Positions 50,884 to 60,374 of a stretch of DNA of 64,000 nucleotides are shown here, in pieces. The DNA is taken from the NCBI RefSeq assembly GCF_012935695.1, contig NZ_CP052859.1, forward strand, positions 3,947,001 through 4,011,000, in the 5' to 3' direction. The stretch's first letter is position 1. The number at the start of each line of letters is the position of its first letter. The translations under genes were made by a program, and so were the position numbers. The stretch comes from Pseudomonas sp. ADAK18 (GTDB lineage Bacteria; Pseudomonadota; Gammaproteobacteria; Pseudomonadales; Pseudomonadaceae). The notes under the pieces were generated by a model. The model was not told where the DNA came from. It did not search any database and saw only the letters and a program-made list of their open reading frames with translations.

Positions 50884-50996
50884 CTGCGTTCTCCCGAATA
50901 CCTGCGACGGTTGTCGCGATGCAGCGAATTATCCTGCGCAAGGCAGAGGTTCTTCGATAGCATGAGTGTCATTGGATACCTGACAGGAAATCACCA

Positions 50997-51905
50997 ATGA
51001 GCTTCGATCCAGGGTTGGCCGGCGGCATGGGCGTGTTGAGCGCGGTCGTGGACGGCGGCAGTTTTGCCCGCGCGGCCGACAGCCTGGACATGACGCCTTC
51101 GGGGGTCAGCCGGGCGATTTCGCGCTTGGAAAAACGCCTGGGTATCCGCCTGTTCGACCGCACCACCCGCTCGGTGCAACTGACCGACGAGGGCCGGCGG
51201 TTTTACCAGGAAATCGCCCCGCTGCTGGCAGGCCTTGAAGACGCCGCCAACTCGGCCGCGGACAGCGCGCTGACCGTACGCGGACGGTTGCGGGTCAATA
51301 TTGATCCGTATTTTTCGCGCCTGGTGCTGGGGCCGGTGCTCGGCGAATTCATGGGCCGTTATCCACAGTTGCAACTGGATTTGCACACGCGGGACCAACT
51401 GGGAGACATGGTGGCGGACGGCTTTGACCTGGCCATTCGTTTTGGCATCCCGCAATCGTCTTCGCTGATTGCGCGCCAGTTGATGGAGGTGCGGGTGCTG
51501 ACGCTGGCGTCGCCTGCGTATCTGCAGCGTCATGGTCGACCGTCTCACCCGCACGACCTGGAAGACGGGCAGCACGTCTGCATCGATTTTCGCGATTCAC
51601 AAACCGGCCGCCCGTTTGCCTGGGAATTCCACCGGCCCGGTGAACACATCAGCGTGAGCACCAGCGGACGATTGGTGGTCAATGATGCCGGGACCTTATA
51701 CAGCGTCTGCGAACATGGGCATGCCGTGGCTCAGATGCTCGACCTGGGACTAACCCCCGCGCTCAAGGCCGGCAGCCTGGTAGAACTGTTTCCCGACTGG
51801 CCGGATGAGCGCTTTCCGTTATATGCCTTCTACCCCTCACGGCATTTGCCGGCCGCCAAGGTGCGGGCATTCCTCGACTTTGTGGCGTCCCTCAAGCTTG
51901 CGTAG
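50997..51905 (+). CDS. LysR-family transcriptional regulator
   Basis: 302 residues. HTH region GGMGVLSAVVDGGSFARAAD and SLDMTPSGVSRAISRLEKRL. Likely regulator of the divergent NmrA-like gene; 113 bp separate the starts. Confidence 0.92.
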   Translation: MSFDPGLAGGMGVLSAVVDGGSFARAADSLDMTPSGVSRAISRLEKRLGIRLFDRTTRSVQLTDEGRRFYQEIAPLLAGLEDAANSAADSALTVRGRLRVNIDPYFSRLVLGPVLGEFMGRYPQLQLDLHTRDQLGDMVADGFDLAIRFGIPQSSSLIARQLMEVRVLTLASPAYLQRHGRPSHPHDLEDGQHVCIDFRDSQTGRPFAWEFHRPGEHISVSTSGRLVVNDAGTLYSVCEHGHAVAQMLDLGLTPALKAGSLVELFPDWPDERFPLYAFYPSRHLPAAKVRAFLDFVASLKLA

Positions 51906-51934
51906 GTCTCTACACATTTATTGAATCCCAGACC

Positions 51935-52036
51935 TGTAGCCGCTGCCGAGGCACGAGGCTGCGATGCGTGTCCGCAGGACCGCCCTGCAGGTCTGCTACG
52001 CAGCCCATCGCAGCCTCGTGCCTCGGCAGCGGCTAC
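51935..52036. repeat. Inverted repeat, TAGCCGCTGCCGAGGCACGAGG type
   Basis: Exact arms TGTAGCCGCTGCCGAGGCAC and GTGCCTCGGCAGCGGCTACA enclose about 60 bases, between convergent LysR and PACE genes. GTAGGTCTCTACACATTT at 51903-51920 nearby resembles one end of the MITE-like element at 24752. Confidence 0.92.
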
Positions 52037-52061
52037 AGAAAGTCAGACCCTACGCAATTGT

Positions 52062-52502
52062 TCAAGCTTGGCTAGCCACGCGCTGCGCCAGAAACTTATC
52101 CCGCAGCACGTCATAACCCCAGTGGTACACATAGGTGTACGGCAGGAAGAACAGCAGCACGCCGATGTCGAGGATGAAAGCCCGCATCAGGCTGATATCC
52201 AGCCACGCGGCGATCAACGGCACGGCAAACAGGATCAGGCCACCCTCGAACATCAGGGCGTGCAACACCCGGGTCCAGCCGCCATTGCTCAGTTGCAGGC
52301 GCGCCTTGAGGCGGTCGAACAGGCCGTTGAAGATGATGTTCCAAGTCAGTGCCAAAATACTAATGGCCAAGGTGACCGCACCCATCTCCAGGGCGGGTCT
52401 TCCGGTGATCCATACCAGTAACGGGGTGCAGATCAACAAGGCCAGGCCCTCGAAGCCGATGGCCTGGAAAACGCGTTCAGTGATGGTTTTGGTAGGGCTC
52501 AT
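52062..52502 (-). CDS. PACE-family multidrug efflux transporter
   Basis: 146 residues with four membrane segments arranged as two repeated helix pairs. ERVFQAIGFEGLALLICTPL begins the first and RVLHALMFEGGLILFAVPLI the second; the conserved Glu in each (FE-G) is the residue that matters in chlorhexidine exporters such as AceI. Starts at ATG 52502 (MSPTKTITERVFQ) or 52535 are both possible. Divergent from a LysR gene at 52591, as is common for PACE genes. Confidence 0.9.
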   Translation of the reverse strand: MSPTKTITERVFQAIGFEGLALLICTPLLVWITGRPALEMGAVTLAISILALTWNIIFNGLFDRLKARLQLSNGGWTRVLHALMFEGGLILFAVPLIAAWLDISLMRAFILDIGVLLFFLPYTYVYHWGYDVLRDKFLAQRVASQA

Positions 52503-52590
52503 GACCCGTGCTCCGTGAGTGACTGTGGTTGCCATATTCACACCCTGAACCGATACTTCATAACCAGTAACCATCGACCAAGGCGATACT

Positions 52591-53445
52591 ATGGCTTCCC
52601 ACGAAGTGCTCCAGGCGTTTGTCCAGGCAGCGACCCAAGGTTCGTTTTCGGCGGCGGCACGCAAGCTGGGCAAGAGCCAGTCCACCGTCAGTGCGGCGGT
52701 GGCGAGCCTGGAGATTGATCTGGACGTGGTGCTGTTTGACCGCAGCAGCCGCAAGCCGACATTGACCCCGGCAGGCCATGTACTGCTGCAACGGGCCGAG
52801 CAGGTGCTGGAAGCCAGCAGCCGCCTGGAGTTGGCAGCCAGTCAGTTATCTCAAGGATTGGAGCCCAAGCTCAGTATCGCCATGTCCGATACCTATCAGT
52901 CAGAGCGTTTCGAAACCGCCCTCAGCGCCTTTGAGCAGCGCTACCCGGACCTGGAGCTGGAATGCCTGATCGCCGAATGCGAAGACTTGATTGACTTGGT
53001 GCAAAGCGGTCGGGCGCAGATTGCCTTTATTGAGATGCAAGCGGTGTATCCGCCAGACCTGACGAGGGCGCCGGTAGAAGAGCGGACGGAAATTGCCCTG
53101 TTTGTCTCACCCAAACATCCGTTGGCGAGCCTGGATGGCATCGACCAGCAGACCCTGGAACAACACCGCGAACTGCGCCTGGCGAGCATCATCAACCCCA
53201 ATGAAACCCGGGGCCTCGGCCGGGTGTGGTCGGCGCCCAGTTACCTGATGTTGATGGAAATGGCGCAATTGGGGTTCGGCTGGGCACCGCTGCCGCGCTG
53301 GCTGGTGGAGCGTTTTGGCGGCGGCCACCTGCAAGAGCTCAAAGCCCGAGGCTGGCCGCGTTCGGTGGCCGTGGATGCCCTGTGGTCACGCCAGCATCCA
53401 CCCGGCCCGGCGGGAAGCTGGTTGTTGCAGAAGATGCTCGAATAA
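52591..53445 (+). CDS. LysR-family regulator, probably of the PACE gene
   Basis: 284 residues. HTH in HEVLQAFVQAATQGSFSAAA and KLGKSQSTVSAAVASLEIDL. The divergent efflux gene 88 bp away is the likely target. The ends of this gene and the next LysR gene are 4 bp apart and convergent. Confidence 0.92.
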   Translation: MASHEVLQAFVQAATQGSFSAAARKLGKSQSTVSAAVASLEIDLDVVLFDRSSRKPTLTPAGHVLLQRAEQVLEASSRLELAASQLSQGLEPKLSIAMSDTYQSERFETALSAFEQRYPDLELECLIAECEDLIDLVQSGRAQIAFIEMQAVYPPDLTRAPVEERTEIALFVSPKHPLASLDGIDQQTLEQHRELRLASIINPNETRGLGRVWSAPSYLMLMEMAQLGFGWAPLPRWLVERFGGGHLQELKARGWPRSVAVDALWSRQHPPGPAGSWLLQKMLE

Positions 53446-53449
53446 CCCG

Positions 53450-54295
53450 TCACGCCGCCTCGATCTGCGGCGGCCGATTGTTCTGGAAGTACTCATGCAA
53501 CGCCCGCAACGCAGGTAACTCCAGCGCCTGAGCGGCGAAGCACAGGCCCACGCGACGCGTCGGCGCCGGCAGGTGCCAGGGTCGGATCACTACGCCGGCG
53601 CGCTCAGCCGCCAGCGACTGTGGCAACATCGCCACCCCCACGCCCGCCGCAACCATATGCAACGCCTGAGTCAACGACCCGGCATGCCCGGCCACCGCCT
53701 GGGGGGAGCGGCCATACAGGGCCATCAACCGCTGATGCGAGTCATGCTGCGGGCAGGTAATCCAGTCTTCAATCGGAGCCCAGGCCTGTTCGCGTCCACC
53801 TTGGGCCATCGGGTGAGCAGCAGGTAGCGCCATGACGTAGGACTCTTCCCAAAGCGGCAGGAATAACTCGTCCTCGCAGCACATTTCCTCCGCTGCCAAT
53901 CGGCCCTCGCCTTCGCAGCCTTCTTGCAAGGTCAACAGCAAACCGGGCAAGCCCTGATGTGCCATGCGCAGAAAGGTTTCGATCTGGCTGTGGGCAATAT
54001 CGCCCTCGACGCCCAGCTCCAGGGCGATGCGATTTTCTCGCCCGCGAAACAATCGGCTCAAGGCATCAGCTTCGGCCACCATGCGCCGGGCCTGTGGGTA
54101 CAGTACCCGCGCTTCTTCACTGACCTCCACACCCCGAGGCTGACGCAGAAACAGCGCCACCCCAAGCTCCTCTTCCAGTTGCTTGATGGTCACCGACAAG
54201 GTCGGTTGACTGATAAACAAGCGCTGGGCGGCGGCGGTGGTGATATTGCGTTCTTCGAACACCGCGAGAAAGGCTTTGAGGTGACGGACATCCAT
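53450..54295 (-). CDS. LysR-family transcriptional regulator
   Basis: 281 residues. MDVRHLKAFLAVFEERNITT and RLFISQPTLSVTIKQLEEEL mark the HTH. ATG at 54295 is used; the open frame continues into the promoter region. Divergent from the SDR gene at 54407. Confidence 0.92.
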   Translation of the reverse strand: MDVRHLKAFLAVFEERNITTAAAQRLFISQPTLSVTIKQLEEELGVALFLRQPRGVEVSEEARVLYPQARRMVAEADALSRLFRGRENRIALELGVEGDIAHSQIETFLRMAHQGLPGLLLTLQEGCEGEGRLAAEEMCCEDELFLPLWEESYVMALPAAHPMAQGGREQAWAPIEDWITCPQHDSHQRLMALYGRSPQAVAGHAGSLTQALHMVAAGVGVAMLPQSLAAERAGVVIRPWHLPAPTRRVGLCFAAQALELPALRALHEYFQNNRPPQIEAA

Positions 54296-54406
54296 AGTTA
54301 ATACCGATGACAGACAGAGGAATAAGGCATTTTTCAGCCATGAGAACGCTAAATATACTGCGCCCACACTTTCGTCATTTGTTTTTCTTATTCCAGGAGT
54401 TCTTAC

Positions 54407-55132
54407 ATGAGCAAGCCACTGATCATTATCACCGGCGCCAGTTCCGGCATTGGCGAAGCCACGGCGCGCTTGCTGTCAGCCGCCGGCCACCCGCTGCTGC
54501 TGTTGGCCCGGCGTATCGATCGGCTCAATGCCCTGGAATTGCCAAACACCCTGAGCCGTGGCGTCGACATCACCGACCGTGCGGCGCTGGTGGCCGCCGT
54601 GCAGGAAGCCGAGGCGCAGTTCGGCCCGGCGGACGCGTTGATCAACAACGCCGGAGTGATGCTGCTGGGCAGCGTCAGCGAACAGGACCCGGCGCAGTGG
54701 GAACAGATGCTCGACGTCAATGTGAAGGGCTTGCTCAACGGCATTCACGCCGTAGCTGCCAGCATGGTGGCGCGCAACAGTGGCACGATCGTCAACGTCA
54801 GCTCGGTGGCTGGGCGCAAGACCTTTCCCAATCATGTTGCCTACGTGGGCACCAAATTTGCGGTACACGGGATTTCGGAAAACCTGCGGGAAGAGTTGGC
54901 GCCGCACAATGTGCGCGTGATCACCATTGCACCGGGGGCGGTGGAAACCGAGTTGTTGAGCCATACCACGGATGAAGGCATCAAGACCGGCTACCAGGCC
55001 TGGAAACAGGACATGGGCGGGACCGTGCTGAGTGCTGATGATGTGGCGTCGGCAATTGCCTATGCCTATCAGCAGCCGCAGCATGTGTGCATTCGGGAGA
55101 TTGTGTTGGCGGCTACTCGGCAGCAGGCGTAA
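54407..55132 (+). CDS. Short-chain dehydrogenase/reductase
   Basis: 241-residue classical SDR: TGASSGIG, LINNAGVMLLG, catalytic Ser in NVSSVAGRK, YVGTK. LLARRIDRL suggests NADP(H). CAGGAG precedes the ATG. The family often reduces ketones or acts on quinones; the substrate is unknown. Regulated, by position, by the divergent LysR protein. Confidence 0.93.
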   Translation: MSKPLIIITGASSGIGEATARLLSAAGHPLLLLARRIDRLNALELPNTLSRGVDITDRAALVAAVQEAEAQFGPADALINNAGVMLLGSVSEQDPAQWEQMLDVNVKGLLNGIHAVAASMVARNSGTIVNVSSVAGRKTFPNHVAYVGTKFAVHGISENLREELAPHNVRVITIAPGAVETELLSHTTDEGIKTGYQAWKQDMGGTVLSADDVASAIAYAYQQPQHVCIREIVLAATRQQA

Positions 55133-55155
55133 CTAACCTGTGTGGGAGTTGATAT

Positions 55156-56394
55156 TCACTGTTGCGGCTGGCCGAGTTCAGCCAACCGCCGCTCGATAAA
55201 GCGTTTTTCCGGAGCCTGTTGAGTCAGCGCCAATGCCTTTCCATAGGCAGCCCGCGCCTCCTCCACCCTTCCCAACTGCCGACAAAACTCCCCCCGCGCC
55301 GAATGGGCAAGGTGATAGTCCAACAACTCCCCGCGCCCCAAAATCCCATCCACCTGCTGCAACCCCACCAACGGCCCATCCTGCATGGCCATCGCTACCG
55401 CGCGATTGAGCTCGATCACGGGCGACGGCACCGCCCTGAACAGCACGTCATAGAGCCCGACAATCTGCGGCCAATCGGTCTCGCCAGCGCTCTGCGCTTC
55501 GGCGTGCAAGGCAGCAATCGCCGCCTGTAAACAGTAAGGCCCAAAACCCCGTGCGGTCAGCGCCCTCTCCACGAGAGCACAACCTTCGGCAATCAGCGAA
55601 GCATCCCACAGCGAACGGTCCTGTTCATCCAGCAGCACCAACTCACCACTGGCCAAGGTCCGCGCCGGGCGCCGGGACTCATGGAGCAGCATCAGCGCCA
55701 GCAGCCCCATCACTTCCGGCTCCGGCAACAACTCCATCAGCAACCGCCCCAGGCGAATGGCTTCCCGCGTCAGGTCCTCCCGAGTCAAATCCGCGCCCAT
55801 GGAGGCTGAATACCCTTCGTTGAATACCAGATAAATTACCCGCAACACGCTGTCCAGACGCTCAGGCAGTTCGGCCAGGGACGGCACTTGATAAGGGATT
55901 TTCGCTTCGCGGATCTTACCCTTGGCCCGCACGATGCGCTGGGCGATGGTGGTGGGCGTGGCGAGAAAGGCGCGGGCGATTTCCTCGGTGGTCAGGTCGC
56001 AGATTTCCCGCAAGGTCAGCGCCGTCTGGGCATCCGCCGCCAGCGCCGGGTGGCAGCAGGTGAAGATCAGGCGTAGACGGTCATCTTCCACGTCGTCAGC
56101 ACTCCAATCGGCCTCTTCCAATTCCTCGGCCTGGGCCAGCAACGCCGACTGGGACGCGGCAAAGCGTGCCTGCCGACGTAAGCGGTCGATGGCCTTGAAG
56201 CGCCCGGTAGACACCAGCCAAGCCCGCGGATTGGCCGGCACGCCGTCTTGCTGCCAGCGCTCAACCGCCACGAAGAACGCCTCGTGCAAGGCTTCTTCAG
56301 CGAGGTCGAAATCGCCGAGCAGGCGAATCAGGGTCGCAAGGATGCGCCGCGATTCGCCACGGTAGACGGCCTCAACCTGGGCCTTGACGGTCAA
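55156..56394 (-). CDS. ECF42-like sigma factor with TPR-type C-terminal extension
   Basis: 412 residues. Sigma-70 region 2 (LIRLLGDFDLAEEALHEAFF, then NPRAWLVSTGRFKAIDRLRR) and region 4 (LTLREICDLTTEEIARAFLA, PTTIAQRIVRAKGKI) cover the first 185 residues. A helical C-terminal extension of about 220 residues with TPR-like repeats (for example GRGELLDYHLAHSARGEFCR) follows, as in the ECF42 group. No anti-sigma gene is near; the group is known for neighbouring DGPF/YciI genes, present here. Overlaps the SRPBCC gene by four bases. Confidence 0.92.
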   Translation of the reverse strand: MTVKAQVEAVYRGESRRILATLIRLLGDFDLAEEALHEAFFVAVERWQQDGVPANPRAWLVSTGRFKAIDRLRRQARFAASQSALLAQAEELEEADWSADDVEDDRLRLIFTCCHPALAADAQTALTLREICDLTTEEIARAFLATPTTIAQRIVRAKGKIREAKIPYQVPSLAELPERLDSVLRVIYLVFNEGYSASMGADLTREDLTREAIRLGRLLMELLPEPEVMGLLALMLLHESRRPARTLASGELVLLDEQDRSLWDASLIAEGCALVERALTARGFGPYCLQAAIAALHAEAQSAGETDWPQIVGLYDVLFRAVPSPVIELNRAVAMAMQDGPLVGLQQVDGILGRGELLDYHLAHSARGEFCRQLGRVEEARAAYGKALALTQQAPEKRFIERRLAELGQPQQ

Positions 56395-56885
56395 TCGGAC
56401 ATGCCGGTGGTCACCAGTGTCACCAGCCGATCCAGGCTCTGGCCCCAGCCGTCATGAAAGCCCATGGCTTCATGGGCCTGTTTGTCTTCGGCGCTCCAAT
56501 GCATGGCGCGGGCGGTGTAGAGGGTCTTGCCGTCGACGTCTTCAAAGGTGACCTCGGCGCTCATGAACGGCTTGCCCGACGGAATCCAGCCCGGGCAGAA
56601 GGCATCGGTAAATACCAGGCGGCGTGGCGCAATGATTTCCAGGAACACACCCTGGGTCGGGTACTCGCTGCCATCGGGCGCGCGCATCAGGGTGCGAAAC
56701 TGCCCGCCGACCCACAGGTCCATTTCGCATTCGGGGGTGGTCATGCCGTGTGGGCCCCACCACTGCTGCAACAACGCAGGCTCGGTCCAGGCACGAAACA
56801 CCCGACTGCGGGGCGCGTCGATCAAACGGCTGATGGACAATTCAAACTCGGCGGGCTGCACGCCCGCCTGGGCTTGGGTATTCAT
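56391..56885 (-). CDS. SRPBCC (AHSA1/ActivatorHsp90-like) domain protein
   Basis: 164 residues of the START-like hydrophobic-cavity fold: FELSISRLIDAPRSRVFRAW, ALLQQWWGPHGMTTPECEMD and RRLVFTDAFCPGW are typical. Members bind or modify small molecules. Second to last gene of the ECF operon, coupled to the sigma gene by ATGA overlap. Function here unknown. Confidence 0.9.
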   Translation of the reverse strand: MNTQAQAGVQPAEFELSISRLIDAPRSRVFRAWTEPALLQQWWGPHGMTTPECEMDLWVGGQFRTLMRAPDGSEYPTQGVFLEIIAPRRLVFTDAFCPGWIPSGKPFMSAEVTFEDVDGKTLYTARAMHWSAEDKQAHEAMGFHDGWGQSLDRLVTLVTTGMSD

Positions 56886-56919
56886 GAGTAAAACCTCCTG
56901 AGTTTTATGATTGTTTTGA

Positions 56920-57264
56920 TCAGAGATTCAATTCGCGCACCGGGCGCACTTCCACACTGCCCACCCGGGCCGCCGGAATGCCGCCGGCCACCTGGATCGC
57001 TTCATTCAAGTCCTTGGCTTCGATCAGGTAAAACCCGGCGAGTTGCTCCTTGGTCTCGGCAAACGGCCCGTCGGTGATCGACAGCTTGCCGTTACGCATA
57101 CGCACGGTGGTGGCGGTGGTCACTGATTCCAGCGGCTCGGCGGCGAGCATCCGCCCGCTGGCCTGCACAGACTGGCCATAGGCGAAACATTCCGGGTCCT
57201 TGGGGCTATCAGGCGAATCATGCAGCACCTGCTCATTGCTATAGATCAGGCAGAGGTATTTCAT
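56920..57264 (-). CDS. YciI/DGPF-domain protein
   Basis: 114 residues. KYLCLIYSNEQVLHDSPDSP and LSITDGPFAETKEQLAGFYL, which contains the DGPF motif, identify the DGPF group. These proteins are the signature partners of ECF42 sigma factors and are often strongly induced by them; the biochemical role is unknown. Located 42 bp after the preceding gene. Confidence 0.93.
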   Translation of the reverse strand: MKYLCLIYSNEQVLHDSPDSPKDPECFAYGQSVQASGRMLAAEPLESVTTATTVRMRNGKLSITDGPFAETKEQLAGFYLIEAKDLNEAIQVAGGIPAARVGSVEVRPVRELNL

Positions 57265-57306
57265 AAGATTCTCCGTTTTCGGACTCTCAACTATAGTCCC
57301 CGGTGA

Positions 57307-57738
57307 TCAGGGTTCCAGCTCAAACAATGTGGTGCCCGTGTGCATATCGAACGGCGCCGACCAGTGCTCATGCACCACCCGCCATTGACCGTCGATGCGC
57401 TGGTAGCCGGCGGTCACCCGCATCCAGCACGCCTTGACCACGCCGTCCGGCCCGGCGCCACCACAACGAGCGAGCCAGAAGGCAAAGGCACTCTCGGCAG
57501 CCGGCACGATGTGCAACTGATGAAACTCGAAAATGCCCGGGCCGGGGCAGACTTTCATGCACGCTTCCCAATGCGCGCGGTAGGCGGCCTTGCCTTTGAA
57601 TTGCAGGGCGCCAACAGCATCGAACGAGACGATATCGTCGGCGTAAAAGCTGACAATACGTTCGATATCCTTGGCCATCACCGCCTGCTGCCAGTGTTCG
57701 ATCAAGGTGCTGATTTCGGTTTTAACCTGAGTGTTCAT
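57307..57738 (-). CDS. SnoaL/NTF2-like protein
   Basis: 143 residues of the NTF2 fold: IERIVSFYADDIVSFDAVGA, FKGKAAYRAHWEACM and WRVVHEHWSAPFD are typical of the YybH/ketosteroid-isomerase-like group. First gene of the ECF operon. The promoter upstream matches the ECF42 type. Ligand unknown. Confidence 0.92.
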   Translation of the reverse strand: MNTQVKTEISTLIEHWQQAVMAKDIERIVSFYADDIVSFDAVGALQFKGKAAYRAHWEACMKVCPGPGIFEFHQLHIVPAAESAFAFWLARCGGAGPDGVVKACWMRVTAGYQRIDGQWRVVHEHWSAPFDMHTGTTLFELEP

Positions 57739-57779
57739 GGCGATACTCCTTTCATGGAAAAATCACTGAAGACACTCTT

Positions 57780-57807
57780 AGTCGAGTGAGCCGTCGGCAA
57801 ATCGACA
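57780..57807 (-). promoter_or_regulatory. Putative ECF42-type promoter of the sigma operon
   Basis: On the minus strand TGTCGA (57807-57802), 17 bases, then CGACT (57784-57780), 41 bp before the SnoaL start codon. As I recall, ECF42 promoters are described with TGTCGA at -35 and CGA(T)C-like at -10. This suggests self-activation of the operon. Confidence 0.6.
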
Positions 57808-57886
57808 CGCTCGCAAAAAATAAATGCGGGCACAACAAACCCGCTAGAATTTGCGACCTCTCTGTAGGAACTTGGATGTCTCATTG

Positions 57887-58375
57887 ATGGAAACCCGCCT
57901 CGTTGCCTATGAGACGCTGACCGCCGCCCAGCGGCAGCAACTCAGCGCCCTTGAAGTCCACCCCGAACAACTGGCGTTTTCCGGCGATATCTACTGCGCG
58001 CTGAACACCCTGCTGGTCAACCCCAGCCCTGGCGTCAAAGGTTTCGCGCTGCTGGCCGAAGACATCCCAGTGGCCTTTCTTCTACTCAAGCGCCCACCCT
58101 GCCTGCCCCATTGGGCCGACGAACACAGCGCCACCCTGCACGCCCTGCAAGTCGACCGCCACAAACAAGGCCAGGGCTTCGGCAAAGCCTGCCTGCAAGC
58201 ATTGCCCGCGGCTGCACGGCTGGCGTGGCCGCAGATCAAGGCGCTGGAATTATCGGTGGACCATGACAATGTGGCGGCGATGGGGCTGTATTTGCAGCAA
58301 GGGTGGGTGGACAGCGGAGAGGCTTACAAGGGGCGGATTGGGTATGAGCGTCGGTTGGCGTTGGTGATGCCGTAG
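57887..58375 (+). CDS. GNAT-family N-acetyltransferase
   Basis: 162 residues. The acetyl-CoA loop is in LQVDRHKQGQGFGKACLQAL (QGQGFG), preceded by the strand SATLHALQVDRH and followed by ALELSVDHDNVAAMGLYLQQ (NxxAxxLY). ATG at 57887 (METRLVAYETL) is chosen; the longer frame crosses the ECF promoter. Substrate unknown. Confidence 0.88.
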   Translation: METRLVAYETLTAAQRQQLSALEVHPEQLAFSGDIYCALNTLLVNPSPGVKGFALLAEDIPVAFLLLKRPPCLPHWADEHSATLHALQVDRHKQGQGFGKACLQALPAAARLAWPQIKALELSVDHDNVAAMGLYLQQGWVDSGEAYKGRIGYERRLALVMP

Positions 58376-58444
58376 CGAGGAGTCAAGACCAACTTGTACT
58401 AAGCTCATACAGGAGCCCGCCCGGGCTCCTGCGGGTAGCATGGG

Positions 58445-58945
58445 TTACATTGTTTTTGCTTCAACCGGTAACCAGATCTCCACTCCACCCGTGCCCTTCC
58501 TCGCATCAAAATCAGCGCTGTAACGCTCGAAGTCCGGGCCGGCGACCTTGAACCCAGAGTGTGGCAGCCACTCGAACATGATGCGTTCGTAGGTCTGCTC
58601 AAGGGCCTGCACCGGGCCGTAGTGCGGGAACACTGCATAGTGGTGGGCGGGAATCTCAACCGACTGGAAGTTGCCGGGAACATCGCCCTTGCTGGGTACT
58701 TCGACCCCTGCGAGATAGTCGAACTCGCCATGATTGGGGTTGTGGCAGACGCCGTAGGTCACGCCACCGATGCGCATTTTGATGCCGTTGATGCAGCTGT
58801 CGAACAACTCCCACAGCTTGGGAATGTCTCCCACCGTGGCTTTCGAATAACGCCCTTCTACACCGGCAATCACCAGGGCCTTGCCCTCTTCCATACGCGG
58901 TGACAGCGGTTGGTTTGCCTGTTGGTCCATCTGAACAGTCTCCAT
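58445..58945 (-). CDS. GyrI-like small-molecule-binding protein
   Basis: 166 residues of the AraC effector-binding/GyrI-like fold: KALVIAGVEGRYSKATVGDI, YGVCHNPNHGEFDYLAGVEV and AHHYAVFPHYGPVQALEQTY, ending VEIWLPVEA with the conserved Glu. No DNA-binding domain. Such stand-alone proteins bind hydrophobic cations or other small molecules. It stands alone between genes of opposite direction. Confidence 0.9.
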   Translation of the reverse strand: METVQMDQQANQPLSPRMEEGKALVIAGVEGRYSKATVGDIPKLWELFDSCINGIKMRIGGVTYGVCHNPNHGEFDYLAGVEVPSKGDVPGNFQSVEIPAHHYAVFPHYGPVQALEQTYERIMFEWLPHSGFKVAGPDFERYSADFDARKGTGGVEIWLPVEAKTM

Positions 58946-59127
58946 CGATGAGTGAACAAAACCGTAACGAGTATAGGGTCATACCAGCACTTCGCTCAAA
59001 GCCCAAAAATACTCGCCGTCCCATCTGGACAACTGGCCATCATCGCCCGTATTGTCTGCCCCGCAGGCCACCGCAGTGGCCGACGTCGCTCGGACGGTTC
59101 CGGGCGCTTACGTAGTTAGAGGCAACA

Positions 59128-60345
59128 ATGGCAGACCAAGGTTCGCCGCGCCGCTTTGCGCGCATAGATCGACTCCCCCCTTACGTTTTCAATATCACCG
59201 CCGAGCTGAAGATGGCCGCCCGTCGTCGTGGCGAAGACATCATCGACTTGAGCATGGGCAACCCCGACGGCCCCACTCCACCGCACATCGTGGAGAAACT
59301 GGTGACCGTCGCCCAGCGTGAAGACACCCATGGTTACTCCACTTCCAAAGGCATTCCGCGTCTGCGCCGGGCGATTTCGCACTGGTATAAGGACCGCTAT
59401 GAAGTGGACATCGACCCGGAAACCGAGGCCATCGTCACCATCGGCTCCAAGGAAGGCCTGGCACACCTGATGCTCGCCACCCTCGACCAGGGCGACACGG
59501 TGCTGGTGCCCAACCCCAGCTACCCGATTCATATCTACGGCGCGGTGATTGCCGGGGCCCAGGTGCGTTCGGTGCCGCTGATTCCCGGTGTGGACTTCTT
59601 CGCCGAACTGGAACGGGCGATTCGCGGCTCGATCCCCAAGCCGAAGATGATGATCCTCGGCTTCCCCTCCAACCCCACTGCCCAATGCGTGGAGCTGGAT
59701 TTCTTCGAACGGGTGATCGCCCTGGCCAAACAGTACGATGTGCTGGTGGTGCATGACCTGGCCTACGCCGACATCGTCTACGACGGTTGGAAAGCCCCCT
59801 CGATCATGCAAGTGCCGGGCGCCAAGGACATTGCGGTGGAGTTTTTCACCCTGTCCAAGAGCTACAACATGGCCGGCTGGCGCATTGGCTTCATGGTGGG
59901 TAACGCAGAACTGGTCAATGCCCTGGCGCGGATCAAGAGCTACCACGACTACGGCACCTTCACCCCGCTGCAAGTCGCGGCGATTGCGGCGCTGGAAGGC
60001 GATCAGCAATGCGTGAAGGACATCGCCGACCAGTATCGCCAGCGCCGTAACGTGCTGGTCAAAGGCCTGCATGAGCTGGGCTGGATGGTGGAGAACCCCA
60101 AGGCGTCGATGTACGTCTGGGCAAAAATTCCCGAGGCCTATGCAGCGATGGGTTCGCTGGAGTTTGCCAAGAAGCTGCTGCTGGAGGCGAAGGTGTGTGT
60201 GTCGCCGGGGATCGGCTTTGGCGAGTATGGCGATGATCATGTGCGCTTTGCACTGATCGAGAACCAGGACCGAATTCGCCAGGCGGTGCGGGGCATTCGC
60301 GGGATGTTTCGGGCGGATGGGTTAGTCCAGAAAGCTAACGCCTGA
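59128..60345 (+). CDS. alaC: Alanine aminotransferase AlaC
   Basis: 405-residue PLP-dependent class I aminotransferase, matching AlaC (YfdZ) rather than aspartate aminotransferase. [20 protein letters not shown] and [15 protein letters not shown] are family blocks; the PLP Lys is in [15 protein letters not shown] (around 250) and the carboxylate-binding Arg near the end is in [11 protein letters not shown]. It makes alanine from pyruvate and glutamate. GAGGCAACA precedes ATG. Confidence 0.94.
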   Translation: MADQGSPRRFARIDRLPPYVFNITAELKMAARRRGEDIIDLSMGNPDGPTPPHIVEKLVTVAQREDTHGYSTSKGIPRLRRAISHWYKDRYEVDIDPETEAIVTIGSKEGLAHLMLATLDQGDTVLVPNPSYPIHIYGAVIAGAQVRSVPLIPGVDFFAELERAIRGSIPKPKMMILGFPSNPTAQCVELDFFERVIALAKQYDVLVVHDLAYADIVYDGWKAPSIMQVPGAKDIAVEFFTLSKSYNMAGWRIGFMVGNAELVNALARIKSYHDYGTFTPLQVAAIAALEGDQQCVKDIADQYRQRRNVLVKGLHELGWMVENPKASMYVWAKIPEAYAAMGSLEFAKKLLLEAKVCVSPGIGFGEYGDDHVRFALIENQDRIRQAVRGIRGMFRADGLVQKANA

Positions 60346-60374
60346 TCTGATCTGAATGTGGTAACCCGGTCAAA

